From NCBI GenBank assembly GCA_017381835.1, contig JAFOBK010000058.1, positions 1 to 11,666 of the forward strand: a stretch of DNA of 11,666 nucleotides, read 5' to 3'. Source of the stretch: Oscillospiraceae bacterium (GTDB taxonomy: Bacteria; Bacillota_A; Clostridia; Oscillospirales; Oscillospiraceae). The stretch's first letter is position 1, and each line of letters opens with the position of its first letter. The notes beneath the pieces are model-generated. The model was not told the DNA's origin and searched no databases. It worked only from the letters and a program-made list of their open reading frames with translations. The position numbers were made by a program, and so were the translations under genes. Of the stretch, positions 1 through 6,976 are shown one piece after another.

Positions 1-21
1 AAAACATAGGAGGATTTTATT

Positions 22-1077
22 ATGCGCGTCGCAAAAATCGGCATTATCGGCACCGGCCATATCAGCGAGATCTACTGTGAAAACCTGACCAATGTCCATG
101 CAAACACCGAAATTGTAGCCGTTGCGGATGTGATCCGTGAGGTGGCGGAAAAGAAGGCCGCCAAGTGGAATATCCCATATGTTTTAACGGTGGAGCAGCT
201 GCTGGCTAGGGAAGATATTGACATTGTGGTGAATCTGACACCTCCCAAGAACCACTATGAGGTGATTAAGGCGGCGCTGCTGGCAGGCAAGCATGTCTTT
301 ACGGAAAAGCCTTTGGCAACCACTGCGGAAGAAGCGGACGAACTGATCGCTTTGGCCGAGGAGAAAGACTTGATGCTGGGCGCTGCCCCAGAGACCAACT
401 ACGGCGCCGGTGTTTCCACCGCCAAGGATCTGCTGGCCAAGGGCGCCATCGGCAAGGTGCTTTATGCCGATGCCCGGTTCCGCTGGCCCGGTGATGAAAA
501 CTGGCATCCCAATCCCTCTTTCCTCTATCAGCCCGGCGCAGGTCCTCTCTATGACCGGGGACCCTATTTCCTGAATGCCCTGGTGGATCTGCTGGGCGGC
601 GTCAGCGAAGTGTTTGCCATGACATCCATCGGATTCCCCACCCGTACTGTTACCAGCATGCCCCGTTACGGCGAGGTCTTCAAGGTGGAGACGCCCAGCC
701 ATGTCCAGGGACTCCTGCGGTTTGACAGCGGTGTGCAGACATCTCTGCTGCTGAGCTTTGACTTAAAGTGTCCTTACGATTCTGCCATCGAGCTCTTCGG
801 CACGGAAGGCTCTATCCTCATTAAAGAACCCATCGGTTTCGGTTACCCCGTTTATTTGAGCAAAAACTGCGGCGAATATGAGGAAGTGACCTTTATCAAC
901 GATCTGACCGGCAATATTCGTGGTTATTCCGTGGCGGACATGGCAGAATGCATGGAAACCGGCCGGAAGGACTTTATGGCCCCCGGCAAGCGGGCAAGGC
1001 ATCTGCTGCATGTGATGGAGAAGATGCTGGAGTCTGCACAGACCGGCCGGGTATGCAAAGTGGACAGCCCTCTGTAA
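22..1077 (+). CDS. Gfo/Idh/MocA family NAD(P)-dependent oxidoreductase (first of two)
   Basis: This 351-residue protein is predicted to be a cytoplasmic NAD(P)-dependent dehydrogenase or reductase acting on a sugar, polyol or glycoside. Seen: a Rossmann nucleotide-binding motif GIIGTGHIS (about residues 7-15), the family EKP motif (95-97) with the likely catalytic Lys96, and then an alpha/beta C-terminal domain. The substrate-site motif reads DRGPY (178-182), so Tyr stands where many members have His. A DxGxY form is known from glucose-fructose oxidoreductase-like and dihydrodiol dehydrogenase-like branches. Length is typical of the family. The start is fixed by AGGAGG at 8-13, eight bases before the ATG. 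The stop codon is followed directly by the ribosome binding site of the next gene, with a 12-nt gap, so the two are probably co-transcribed. The substrate is unknown. No promoter is visible in the 21 bases upstream, so the operon may start outside the window. Confidence 0.93.
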   Translation: MRVAKIGIIGTGHISEIYCENLTNVHANTEIVAVADVIREVAEKKAAKWNIPYVLTVEQLLAREDIDIVVNLTPPKNHYEVIKAALLAGKHVFTEKPLATTAEEADELIALAEEKDLMLGAAPETNYGAGVSTAKDLLAKGAIGKVLYADARFRWPGDENWHPNPSFLYQPGAGPLYDRGPYFLNALVDLLGGVSEVFAMTSIGFPTRTVTSMPRYGEVFKVETPSHVQGLLRFDSGVQTSLLLSFDLKCPYDSAIELFGTEGSILIKEPIGFGYPVYLSKNCGEYEEVTFINDLTGNIRGYSVADMAECMETGRKDFMAPGKRARHLLHVMEKMLESAQTGRVCKVDSPL

Positions 1078-1089
1078 GGAGGTAAATTT

Positions 1090-1827
1090 ATGAAATTATC
1101 GGTACAGCAGTATACCTTCCGTCCCTGGTCTAATCAGGATGGACTGTTTCCGGTGCTGGAGAGAATCAGCGCCATGGGCTATACCGGCCTGGAGATGTGC
1201 TGCTTCGGCGGCTTTGAACCCCTGGGGATGGGTGCCAGGGAACTGAAATCCCGCCTGGCGGATTTGGGCATTTCCATGATCGGCAATCATTTCACCCGGG
1301 AGATGTTCCAGGGCAGCCATGAGGAGGCTTTCGCTTATATCGCGGAAGCAGGCGGCCGCTATGCGATCTACAATATTTGGGGCAGCTACGACAGCACCGA
1401 TGAAGTGCTGCGAAAGGCAGACTATCTGAACGGCCTGGCTGAGATCGCCCAAAAAGAGGGCATTACGCTTTTGTATCACAACCATGGAGCGGAGTTTGTA
1501 AACCTGGATGGCAAGCTGATCATCGACCGGCTGGGGGAAGCACTGGATTCCCGGATTTGCTTCGAGCATGATGTGTTCTTTGCCAAGCAGCAGGGCTGCG
1601 ATGTATATGAATACCTCCGCACCCATGGGGAGCGGGTAAAAACGGTGCATCTGAAGCAGATCAATGAGGCCCGGGAGAATGTGGATCTTCCCGACGGCAT
1701 CATCGATATGGCGGAAGTGATCCGCTGCGCAACGAATACTACGGACTTTATTTTGGAGCAGGCTTCTTTCAAAGAGGGAATCCCTCAGAGCCTGCAGCGA
1801 AATGCGGAATATTTAAAACGCTTGTAA
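1090..1827 (+). CDS. Sugar phosphate isomerase/epimerase-like TIM-barrel protein (xylose isomerase-like, AP endonuclease 2 superfamily)
   Basis: This 245-residue protein is predicted to be a metal-dependent cytoplasmic isomerase, epimerase or related lyase. Seen: the N-terminal barrel start GYTGLE (30-35) with a probable metal ligand Glu35, YHNHGAEF (129-136), FEHDVFFAK (158-166), VHLKQ (186-190) and a late Glu (about 223). These are the usual positions of the metal and substrate residues in the xylose-isomerase-like family. It is somewhat shorter than the common 270-300 residues. The ribosome binding site AAGGAGG overlaps the stop codon of the upstream oxidoreductase. Known from the family: such barrels often work with Gfo/Idh/MocA enzymes in inositol, hexose and 3-keto-glycoside pathways. 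Inferred: it processes the keto product of one of the two flanking oxidoreductases. The actual reaction is not decidable from sequence alone. Confidence 0.88.
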   Translation: MKLSVQQYTFRPWSNQDGLFPVLERISAMGYTGLEMCCFGGFEPLGMGARELKSRLADLGISMIGNHFTREMFQGSHEEAFAYIAEAGGRYAIYNIWGSYDSTDEVLRKADYLNGLAEIAQKEGITLLYHNHGAEFVNLDGKLIIDRLGEALDSRICFEHDVFFAKQQGCDVYEYLRTHGERVKTVHLKQINEARENVDLPDGIIDMAEVIRCATNTTDFILEQASFKEGIPQSLQRNAEYLKRL

Positions 1828-1839
1828 ATCAGGAAGAGG

Positions 1840-1845
1840 AAGGAG
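1840..1845 (+). promoter_or_regulatory. Ribosome binding site that fixes the SDR start
   Basis: AAGGAG lies seven bases before the ATG at 1853. A TTG at 1847 in the same frame would be only one base from this site, so the ATG is the better start. Confidence 0.8.
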
Positions 1846-1852
1846 CTTGTAT

Positions 1853-2647
1853 ATGGATAACCGATTTTCTTTAGCCGGTAAGGTGGCAGTAGTCACCGGC
1901 GCCAACGGTACCTTCGGCAGCGAGTTTTGCCGTACCTTTGCTGAGGCCGGCGCGGATATTGTGCTGGCAGTCCGCACCGCGGAAAAGGGCGAGGTCGTGG
2001 CCAAGGAACTGCGGGAGAAGTACGGCGTGGATACCAAGGTGATTGCCTGGTGCGCCCAGGATGTGGACACCATCCGCAATTTAGCCCGGGAAGCCAAGGC
2101 CTGGAAGGGTCATGTGGATGTGCTGATGTGCAATGCCGGCGGCAACAGCAACACCAGCAACCACCATTTCTTTGACCGCTCCGATTATGACATCCGTACC
2201 ACTGTGGAGAACAATCTGCTGAGCACCCTCTTCTGCTGCCGGGAATTCGGCAATGTGATGAAGGAGCAGCGCTTCGGCACCATCATCAATATCGCTTCCA
2301 TCGCCGGTGTCATCGGCCGTGACCGCCGGATGTACCACAAGAGCGGCGGCAAATTTGAAAACCTGATCGATTACGCAGCCTCCAAGGGCGGCATTATCTC
2401 CGCTACCAGAGATATGGCAGCAGTGCTGGCACCCTACGGTGTCCGTGTCAACTCCATCTCTCCCGGCGGCTTCGACAACGGCTGTACCGAACGCTTCCAG
2501 GAGCTTTACGGCGAGGATACCCCCCTTGGCAGCATGGGTAAGGGCGGCCAGGAGCTGGGCTGCGCGGCGCTGTTTTTGGCAAGTGACGCATCCAGCTATG
2601 TGACCGGCCACAACCTGGTGGTGGACGGAGGTTTCACCATATGGTAA
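1853..2647 (+). CDS. Classical short-chain dehydrogenase/reductase (SDR)
   Basis: This 264-residue NAD(P)(H)-dependent oxidoreductase probably interconverts a sugar or sugar acid hydroxyl and ketone in the cytoplasm. Seen: the cofactor motif TGANGTFG (15-22), NAG (94-96), the catalytic tetrad Asn121, Ser149, Tyr174 and Lys178 in YAASK, a PG motif after beta-6 (204-205), and the C-terminal VVDGG signature (256-260). The layout resembles gluconate 5-dehydrogenase and other sugar-acid SDRs, but this is resemblance only. There is a slightly long insertion between Ser149 and Tyr174, including a short basic stretch around 156-163, that may shape substrate choice. The last bases overlap the next gene by 7 bp, and the ribosome binding site of that gene lies inside the VVDGG codons, so translation of the two is probably coupled. 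Confidence 0.93.
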   Translation: MDNRFSLAGKVAVVTGANGTFGSEFCRTFAEAGADIVLAVRTAEKGEVVAKELREKYGVDTKVIAWCAQDVDTIRNLAREAKAWKGHVDVLMCNAGGNSNTSNHHFFDRSDYDIRTTVENNLLSTLFCCREFGNVMKEQRFGTIINIASIAGVIGRDRRMYHKSGGKFENLIDYAASKGGIISATRDMAAVLAPYGVRVNSISPGGFDNGCTERFQELYGEDTPLGSMGKGGQELGCAALFLASDASSYVTGHNLVVDGGFTIW

Positions 2648-3636
2648 AAGAAAATCTGAAACTGCTGGTGGTGGGCATCGGCTCCATTGGCCGCCGCCAT
2701 TCCGATGTGCTGTATACCCTGGGTTGTCGGGATATCACCATTTGGGATCCTATTCCGGAGCGGGCGAAGGAGCATGCGGCCAAGTACCCCGGAATGAAGA
2801 CAGTGGACACCTTTGAGGAAGGTCTGCAGCAAAAGCCCGATGCGGTATTTATCTGCTCGCCTCCTGCCCTGCATATGCCCCAGGCGGAAGCGGCCATTCT
2901 TGCCGGCTGCCATGTGATGGTGGAAAAGCCTGTTGCCATCACCATGGAAAGCCTGGAGCGTGTGAAGGCGCTGGCGGAAGAGAAGGGGAAAATGGTGTCT
3001 GTTGCCCTGTGCAACCGCTATCATAAGGGTCTGCAGCGGATCAAGGAGATCGCGGACAGCGGTATTTTGGGTAAGGTCATCAACATTCGGGGCGCCATGG
3101 GCGAGTTTTTCCCGGATGCCCGTCCCGATTACCGCAGCACCTACTATGTCCAGTATAACGGCTGCTTTGAACTGATCCATGCGGTGGATTATACCGTATG
3201 GGTGGCCGGCGGTGAGCCTCAGGGAATTTACGGCATCTGCGGCAGCGATGCGGATATTGGATTCCATTCTCCTGACAATGCGGAGGTTTTGTTCCGCACC
3301 AGTAATGGGGTCACCTGCTCGGTGAATCTGGCATTTTATCAGAGTCCTCCCCACAGCGAACTGGTGGTATACGGCGCGGAAGGCACTTGCGAGCTGAAGT
3401 ATACCCACAATGACTATACCATCCGCACTTATACAAGAGAAAGCGGCTGCTGGCAGGAAGAGCATATGGACGGCCTTTACCGGAATATGATGTTCGAAGC
3501 AGAGGACGCTGAGTTTTTGGAGAGTGTGGCCAGCGGTGTTTATAAGGGCTGCTCCATGGAAGATGCTGCCCGGGCAGTGAAGATCTATTGCAAGGTCTAC
3601 GGCGATGACAATCCCCCTCCGGAAGGTTGGAGATAA
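2641..3636 (+). CDS. Gfo/Idh/MocA family NAD(P)-dependent oxidoreductase (second of two)
   Basis: This 331-residue predicted cytoplasmic dehydrogenase/reductase is not a close copy of the one at 22-1077. Seen: the Rossmann motif VGIGSIGRRH (11-20), typical of the GSIGRRH subgroup, EKP (95-97), CNRYHKG (124-130), and the substrate-site segment FELIHAVDY (176-184). In the related subgroup this last segment normally reads like D-L-x-H-E-I-D-Y. Here Asp is replaced by Glu177 and the residue after His180 is Ala, so the active site is slightly unusual. The start ATG overlaps the SDR end by 7 bp, and GGAGG at 2627-2631 sits nine bases before it. The gene is the last of the four-gene operon and is followed at once by a strong intrinsic terminator. 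Substrate unknown; a partner step to the first oxidoreductase on the same sugar is inferred from the context. Confidence 0.92.
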   Translation: MVKENLKLLVVGIGSIGRRHSDVLYTLGCRDITIWDPIPERAKEHAAKYPGMKTVDTFEEGLQQKPDAVFICSPPALHMPQAEAAILAGCHVMVEKPVAITMESLERVKALAEEKGKMVSVALCNRYHKGLQRIKEIADSGILGKVINIRGAMGEFFPDARPDYRSTYYVQYNGCFELIHAVDYTVWVAGGEPQGIYGICGSDADIGFHSPDNAEVLFRTSNGVTCSVNLAFYQSPPHSELVVYGAEGTCELKYTHNDYTIRTYTRESGCWQEEHMDGLYRNMMFEAEDAEFLESVASGVYKGCSMEDAARAVKIYCKVYGDDNPPPEGWR

Positions 3637-3638
3637 AT

Positions 3639-3669
3639 AAAAAGCCCGGTATTGTGTACCGGGCTTTTT
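3639..3669 (+). terminator. Intrinsic terminator of the sugar oxidoreductase operon
   Basis: A 13-bp perfect stem (AAAAAGCCCGGTA pairing with TACCGGGCTTTTT) encloses a 5-nt loop and ends in a T-run. It begins two bases after the stop codon of the second oxidoreductase. Its A-rich left arm means it could also work on the other strand. Confidence 0.93.
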
Positions 3670-3679
3670 CTTGTAGCAA

Positions 3680-3707
3680 TTGGGGAAAAACTATGGTATT
3701 GTATAAT
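3680..3707 (+). promoter_or_regulatory. Candidate sigma-A promoter for the TraX-like gene
   Basis: A perfect -10 box TATAAT lies at 3702-3707. The best upstream match is TTGGGG at 3680-3685 with a 16-nt spacer, which is only a weak -35. It lies just downstream of a strong terminator, so a separate transcription start here is expected. The predicted start point near 3714 would leave a very short leader before the ATG at 3726. Confidence 0.6.
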
Positions 3708-3711
3708 AGAT

Positions 3712-3721
3712 AGGGGGGGAG
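3712..3721 (+). promoter_or_regulatory. G-tract ribosome binding site of the TraX-like gene
   Basis: The purine tract before the ATG at 3726 reads A, seven G, A, G. It serves as a Shine-Dalgarno sequence but is a homopolymer run, unlike the AGGAGG-type sites of most other genes in the window. Confidence 0.6.
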
Positions 3722-3725
3722 ATAC

Positions 3726-4418
3726 ATGGAAAATAAAGGTATACTCAACGGCAATCATCTGAAGCTGATTGCGGCATTTACCATGCTTTTGGATCATGCG
3801 GGTATCCTGCTATTTCCCCGGCTGGAGATTTTGCGGATTTTGGGAAGAATCGCGTTTCCTATCTTTGCCTTTATGATTGCCGAGGGATGCCGTTATACCA
3901 GACATAAGCTGCGGTATTTTCTCATGGTGTTCGGTTTAGGTACTGCCTGCCAGCTGGTGTATTACTTTACCAGCGGAGATACTTATCTCAATATTCTCCT
4001 GACCTTCTCCTGCTCCATTTTGCTGATCTATCTGCTGCAGGCGGCAGGGCAAGCACAAAATTGGAAACAGCAGTTTTGGCGGTCGGCAATCTTTGCATTA
4101 GGTATTTTCCTGGCATTGGGAATGACCCAAATCCTATCCATCGATTACGGCTTTTGGGGCATTATGACCCCGGTATTTGCCGCCTTTTCCCAGGGAAAAG
4201 GTAAGACGGGAAGTAAACTCCCCGTCTTAATGACAGCTGTTGGCCTGATATTCTTAGGTGCGGATCTGGGAGGCATTCAGCATTATGCCCTGCTGGCAAT
4301 CCCGCTGCTGCTTTTGTACAACGGTCAGCGGGGCAAGGCGAATCTCAAATACTTTTTCTATATTTTCTACCCTGTCCACCTGGCGGTGCTGCAGGGAATT
4401 GCGTGGCTGGTGAGGTAA
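3726..4418 (+). CDS. TraX-family integral membrane protein (putative acyltransferase)
   Basis: This 230-residue polytopic membrane protein has about seven to nine hydrophobic segments. Seen: the family-like opening LKLIAAFTMLLDHAG (12-26), GRIAFPIFAFMIAEG (40-54), NILLTF (89-94), YGFWGI (141-146), and the closing LLYNGQRG followed by KYFFYIFYPVHL (197-219). Conserved His24 and His218 fall where the family has them. Known: TraX of the F plasmid N-acetylates pilin, and many chromosomal Bacillota homologues have no known role; the fold is related to acyltransferase-3 proteins. Nothing conjugative is nearby, so pilin modification is unlikely here and an envelope acylation role is only a guess. 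It has its own promoter and is followed after 3 nt by the HAD gene, which suggests an operon. Confidence 0.88.
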   Translation: MENKGILNGNHLKLIAAFTMLLDHAGILLFPRLEILRILGRIAFPIFAFMIAEGCRYTRHKLRYFLMVFGLGTACQLVYYFTSGDTYLNILLTFSCSILLIYLLQAAGQAQNWKQQFWRSAIFALGIFLALGMTQILSIDYGFWGIMTPVFAAFSQGKGKTGSKLPVLMTAVGLIFLGADLGGIQHYALLAIPLLLLYNGQRGKANLKYFFYIFYPVHLAVLQGIAWLVR

Positions 4419-4421
4419 CAG

Positions 4422-5225
4422 ATGAAATATAAACTGATTGCCATGGATTTGGATGGCACGCTGAATAACGATCAGAAGATCATCACGGAAAAAACAAAGG
4501 CTGCCCTGATGGCAGCGCAAAAGCAAGGAATTCGGTTGGCTTTGGCCTCTGCACGGCCCTCTCCCGGCCTTTTTAAGGAGCGGGATATTCTGCGCCTGCA
4601 GGATCATAAGGGCATTCTGATGTCCTACAACGGCGGACGGATCGTGGATGCGGAAACGGGCAAGGTGCTGTTTGAAACCAGCATGGATCTTCACGAGACC
4701 AAGCAGGTGCTGCGATTCCTGGAAACACTGCCGGTGACACCGATCCTGGATGACGGTGTGCAGTTTTATGTATCCGATAAAAACGGCTTTAAGGTGGACT
4801 ATGAGTGCAGGAATAACAACATGGTCTGCTCGGAAGTGGGAAATCTTGCGGATTTTCTGGAGTTTGCTCCCATCAAGATTCTGATGAGTGTGCAGCCGGA
4901 GGAATTGGTGCAGGTGCAGCAGCAAATTGCGGACTTTTTGCCGGATTCTTTGACGGTGGTGCAGACCGCTGCCTTCTATCTGGAAGTCATTCCCAAGGTC
5001 ATTAACAAGGGTCAGGGCATTCGGGATATCTGCAGCGTGCTGGGCATGGAGCCCACGGAGGTGATCTCCTTCGGCGATGCGGCTAACGATATTCCTATGC
5101 TGAAGGCTGCCGGTATGGGTGTTGCCATGGGCAATGCTGACGCTGCGGTAAAGGCTGCGGCGGACATGGTGACCTTGAGCAATAATGAGGACGGTATTGC
5201 TGCAGCTTTAGAAAAATTGCTGTGA
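4422..5225 (+). CDS. Cof-type HAD-IIB family phosphatase
   Basis: This 267-residue cytoplasmic Mg-dependent phosphatase is expected to act on sugar phosphates, flavin nucleotides or similar small phosphorylated molecules. Seen: motif I DLDGTL (9-14) with nucleophile Asp9 and acid/base Asp11; motif II with Ser43 in SAR, where many relatives have SGR; motif III Lys196 in NKG; and motif IV GDAANDIPML (218-227) with Asp219 and Asp223, followed by the family sequence MGVAMGNA. The region between motifs II and III (about 80-185) forms the C2-type cap. Length is typical. The ribosome binding site GAGGT overlaps the end of the TraX-like gene, and the gap is 3 nt. Specificity cannot be assigned within this very broad family. 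Confidence 0.93.
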   Translation: MKYKLIAMDLDGTLNNDQKIITEKTKAALMAAQKQGIRLALASARPSPGLFKERDILRLQDHKGILMSYNGGRIVDAETGKVLFETSMDLHETKQVLRFLETLPVTPILDDGVQFYVSDKNGFKVDYECRNNNMVCSEVGNLADFLEFAPIKILMSVQPEELVQVQQQIADFLPDSLTVVQTAAFYLEVIPKVINKGQGIRDICSVLGMEPTEVISFGDAANDIPMLKAAGMGVAMGNADAAVKAAADMVTLSNNEDGIAAALEKLL

Positions 5226-5238
5226 AAAGGAAATGAAA

Positions 5239-5389
5239 AGGCCCCCTTGTGTAATGGCCCAGGCCAGTTTCTCTTGGCCTGCGGCCAATTCACCTTCAGG
5301 GGGCTGGCTGCGAAGTAGACTGAGGGATTGTTACAATCCCTCCGACAAAAATCAAAGATTTTTGCCACCTCCCCTTACACAGGGGAGAC
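5239..5389. repeat. Composite palindromic intergenic repeat (MITE-like) in the convergent gap
   Basis: Almost the whole gap between the HAD gene and the SEDS gene is a chain of hairpins. The ends are imperfect inverted repeats: CCCCCTTGTGTAA near 5242 and TTACACAGGGG near 5375. Inside are a hairpin with arms AGGCCA/TGGCCT plus outer GGCC pairs (5256-5286), GAGGGATTG-TTA-CAATCCCTC (5322-5342), CAAAAATC-AAA-GATTTTTG (5346-5364) and CTCCCC/GGGGAG (5369-5387). GCCCCCTTG at 5241-5249 can also pair with CAGGGGGC at 5297-5304. From memory, very similar sequences recur between genes in Oscillospirales genomes. No transposase is encoded, so any mobility would have to be in trans. On the minus strand its left end, followed by a T-rich stretch, may terminate the SEDS gene. 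Confidence 0.7.
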
Positions 5390-5395
5390 TTTTTT
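5369..5395 (+). terminator. Likely intrinsic terminator of the TraX-HAD unit, formed by the repeat end
   Basis: CTCCCC (5369-5374) and GGGGAG (5382-5387) form a 6-bp stem with a 7-nt loop, followed by AC and a run of six T at 5390-5395. The T-run reaches the stop codon of the convergent SEDS gene. The repeat therefore seems to supply termination. Confidence 0.65.
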
Positions 5396-6566
5396 ATGCT
5401 TTATAACGGTACATATAAGGCGGTTTTACATACCGCTCCTGGCTGGTGGAGGTGGGGCGGGCATAGACGCCGGACACCAATCCCAGCATGGTATAGAGGG
5501 TAACCAGGGAAGAACCGCCGTAACTGACGAAGGGCAGAGTCAGACCGATAACGGGGGTAAGGCCTACGCACATGCCCACATTACTCATGATCTGGAAGAT
5601 AAGTGCGGAGGCAGCGCCAAAGCAAACCAGACGGCGCATATAGTCCTGGCTGCGGGTGCCCACATAAATGATGCGGATTACAATGGCAAGCAGGGCAATG
5701 ACTACCAGGCAGCAGCCTACGAAACCCAGTTCTTCACCGATGGCGGCGAAGATATAGTCCGTATGCTGGGCAAAGAGCGCACCTTCGGTCTGGGTTCTGT
5801 GACCCTGGAATAATCCCTGGCCGGTCATGCCGCCGCCGGTGAGGGAGCGCAGCGCCTGCACCGTATGATAACGGGCGCCGGTGCCCAGGGGGTCCAGCTC
5901 GGGATTGAAGAGGATCTCAATACGCAGTTTCTGATATTCGCCCAGGAAGTTCCACAGAATCGGGAAAAATGCCACCACGGCACCGGCTGCAGCCAAAAAC
6001 CAAAGGGGGCTGACACCGCCGCAGAAGGCCATACCGATAAAAATGAAGACAAAGATCAGGGAAACGCCCAAGTCACTGGAAATGCCCATGTTCAGGCCGG
6101 CAACCAAACCCAGATGCAGCACCATGAAGAACACGGCACGGACAGAGGAGATCCGGCTCTGGAAAGAGGACATGACCGAGGCCATAATCAGAATATAGGT
6201 GATTTTGCAGATTTCCGCAGGCTGGATATCGATGGGAAGGAAGGGGAAGTCCAGCCAGCTTCGGTTACCGGTGTCATTATCGGTGCCGAAGGGGATCAGC
6301 ATCAGAAGCAGCATGGTGTTGATGACCACCAGCCAGTAACGATGCTCCGAGAAAAATTCTGTGTCGATGGAGGACATCAGTACGAACATGAAAACACCCA
6401 GCGCGGCCGCAACAGACTGAATGATCAGGTAACGGGTAGGGCCGACCTGGAAGGTGGTACTGGCGATCATCAGCATGCCAAAGATATTTAGACCCAGGCA
6501 CATGAACAGCAGAACCAAGTCGCCTTTGCGAAAAGCATCTGCAAATTTGCGTAAATAGCGACCCAT
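5394..6566 (-). CDS. rodA: SEDS-family peptidoglycan glycosyltransferase, RodA-like (FtsW/RodA/SpoVE family)
   Basis: This 390-residue membrane protein has about ten predicted membrane segments. It is expected to polymerise lipid II into glycan strands with a partner class B penicillin-binding protein. Seen: GNRSW (100-104), QPAEICK (115-121; QPSE is commoner), SDLG (164-167) with the likely catalytic Asp165, the large loop segment QALRSLTGGGMTGQGLFQG (237-255), HTDYIFAAIGEELGFVG (268-284), and NVGMCVGLTPVIGLTLPF followed by SYGGSS (329-353). NVGM, GLFQG and QHTDYIFA resemble RodA more than FtsW, but SpoVE-type or other paralogues cannot be excluded. No penicillin-binding protein, MreB or division gene is adjacent. 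The start is set by AAGGAGGT six bases upstream and by a near-consensus promoter at 6597-6625, so the gene is probably monocistronic. It converges with the HAD gene. Confidence 0.92.
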   Translation of the reverse strand: MGRYLRKFADAFRKGDLVLLFMCLGLNIFGMLMIASTTFQVGPTRYLIIQSVAAALGVFMFVLMSSIDTEFFSEHRYWLVVINTMLLLMLIPFGTDNDTGNRSWLDFPFLPIDIQPAEICKITYILIMASVMSSFQSRISSVRAVFFMVLHLGLVAGLNMGISSDLGVSLIFVFIFIGMAFCGGVSPLWFLAAAGAVVAFFPILWNFLGEYQKLRIEILFNPELDPLGTGARYHTVQALRSLTGGGMTGQGLFQGHRTQTEGALFAQHTDYIFAAIGEELGFVGCCLVVIALLAIVIRIIYVGTRSQDYMRRLVCFGAASALIFQIMSNVGMCVGLTPVIGLTLPFVSYGGSSLVTLYTMLGLVSGVYARPTSTSQERYVKPPYMYRYKA

Positions 6567-6596
6567 AGCGTTACCTCCTTCTGTAAACTGCCCTAT

Positions 6597-6625
6597 ATTA
6601 TAGCATTTTTTTCTTCAGTTGTAAA
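6597..6625 (-). promoter_or_regulatory. Sigma-A promoter of the SEDS gene
   Basis: Read on the minus strand, TTTACA (6625-6620) matches five of six bases of the -35 consensus. It is followed by a 17-nt spacer and a perfect TATAAT (6602-6597), 30 bases before the ATG at 6566. This is the best promoter match in the window. Confidence 0.82.
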
Positions 6626-6705
6626 CGGTAAGCCGGGGTAAAATCGTGAATTTGCTGTGAATTATAGAGTAATCATACTGGCGATGGTTCCGGTGCCTCC
6701 GGCGG

Positions 6706-6734
6706 GTATCTTTCCCCCTCGGCAAGAAAGATAC
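6706..6734. repeat. Hairpin A of a related pair
   Basis: GTATCTTTC and GAAAGATAC form a perfect 9-bp stem around an 11-nt loop containing TCGGCA. It is preceded by CTCCGGCGGG (6697-6706). The hairpin at 6949-6976 shares its GTA, CTTTC, TCGGCA, GAAAG and TAC blocks in the same order. Confidence 0.75.
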
Positions 6735-6948
6735 GAAAGAACCGACTTGGGGGAGGCGCTGAGATCTAGCTCCCGCAAAATAGTTGCCTATAATGGACGG
6801 AACAACAGAACGATACCGAGCGGCGAAGGGCAGAAACGAAAAGCACTGCACCGTGCACGGCTCGCCCTCCCCCAAGCCCCCCTCCCGCAGCGCACTTACG
6901 ATAGATGCTGCAATGTTTCAGTACGGTAATGGACTGCATCGAAACGCT

Positions 6949-6976
6949 GTACTTTCTTATCGGCATAAGAAAGTAC
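6949..6976. repeat. Hairpin B of a related pair
   Basis: GTACTTTCTTAT and ATAAGAAAGTAC form a perfect 12-bp stem with the 4-nt loop CGGC. It is followed by CTCCGGCAGGG (6977-6987), nearly the same block that precedes hairpin A. There is no T-run on either side, so it is not an obvious terminator. Confidence 0.8.

Noticed and set aside
1847..1852. TTG start for the SDR gene at 1847
   Set aside because: It is one base from the ribosome binding site. The ATG at 1853 has correct spacing.
3726..4418. Conjugation or mobile-element context suggested by a TraX family match
   Set aside because: No relaxase, pilus, coupling or integrase gene is in the window, and chromosomal TraX-like proteins are common in Bacillota.
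5865..6491. A 208-codon plus-strand frame inside the SEDS gene
   Set aside because: Its translation is a His, Gln and Glu-rich shadow of membrane-segment codons, and the SEDS motifs on the other strand are complete.
6657..6929. Small plus-strand frame of 90 codons, and overlapping minus-strand frames, in the gene-free stretch
   Set aside because: There is no adequate ribosome binding site, the composition is basic and irregular, and the frames run through hairpin sequences.
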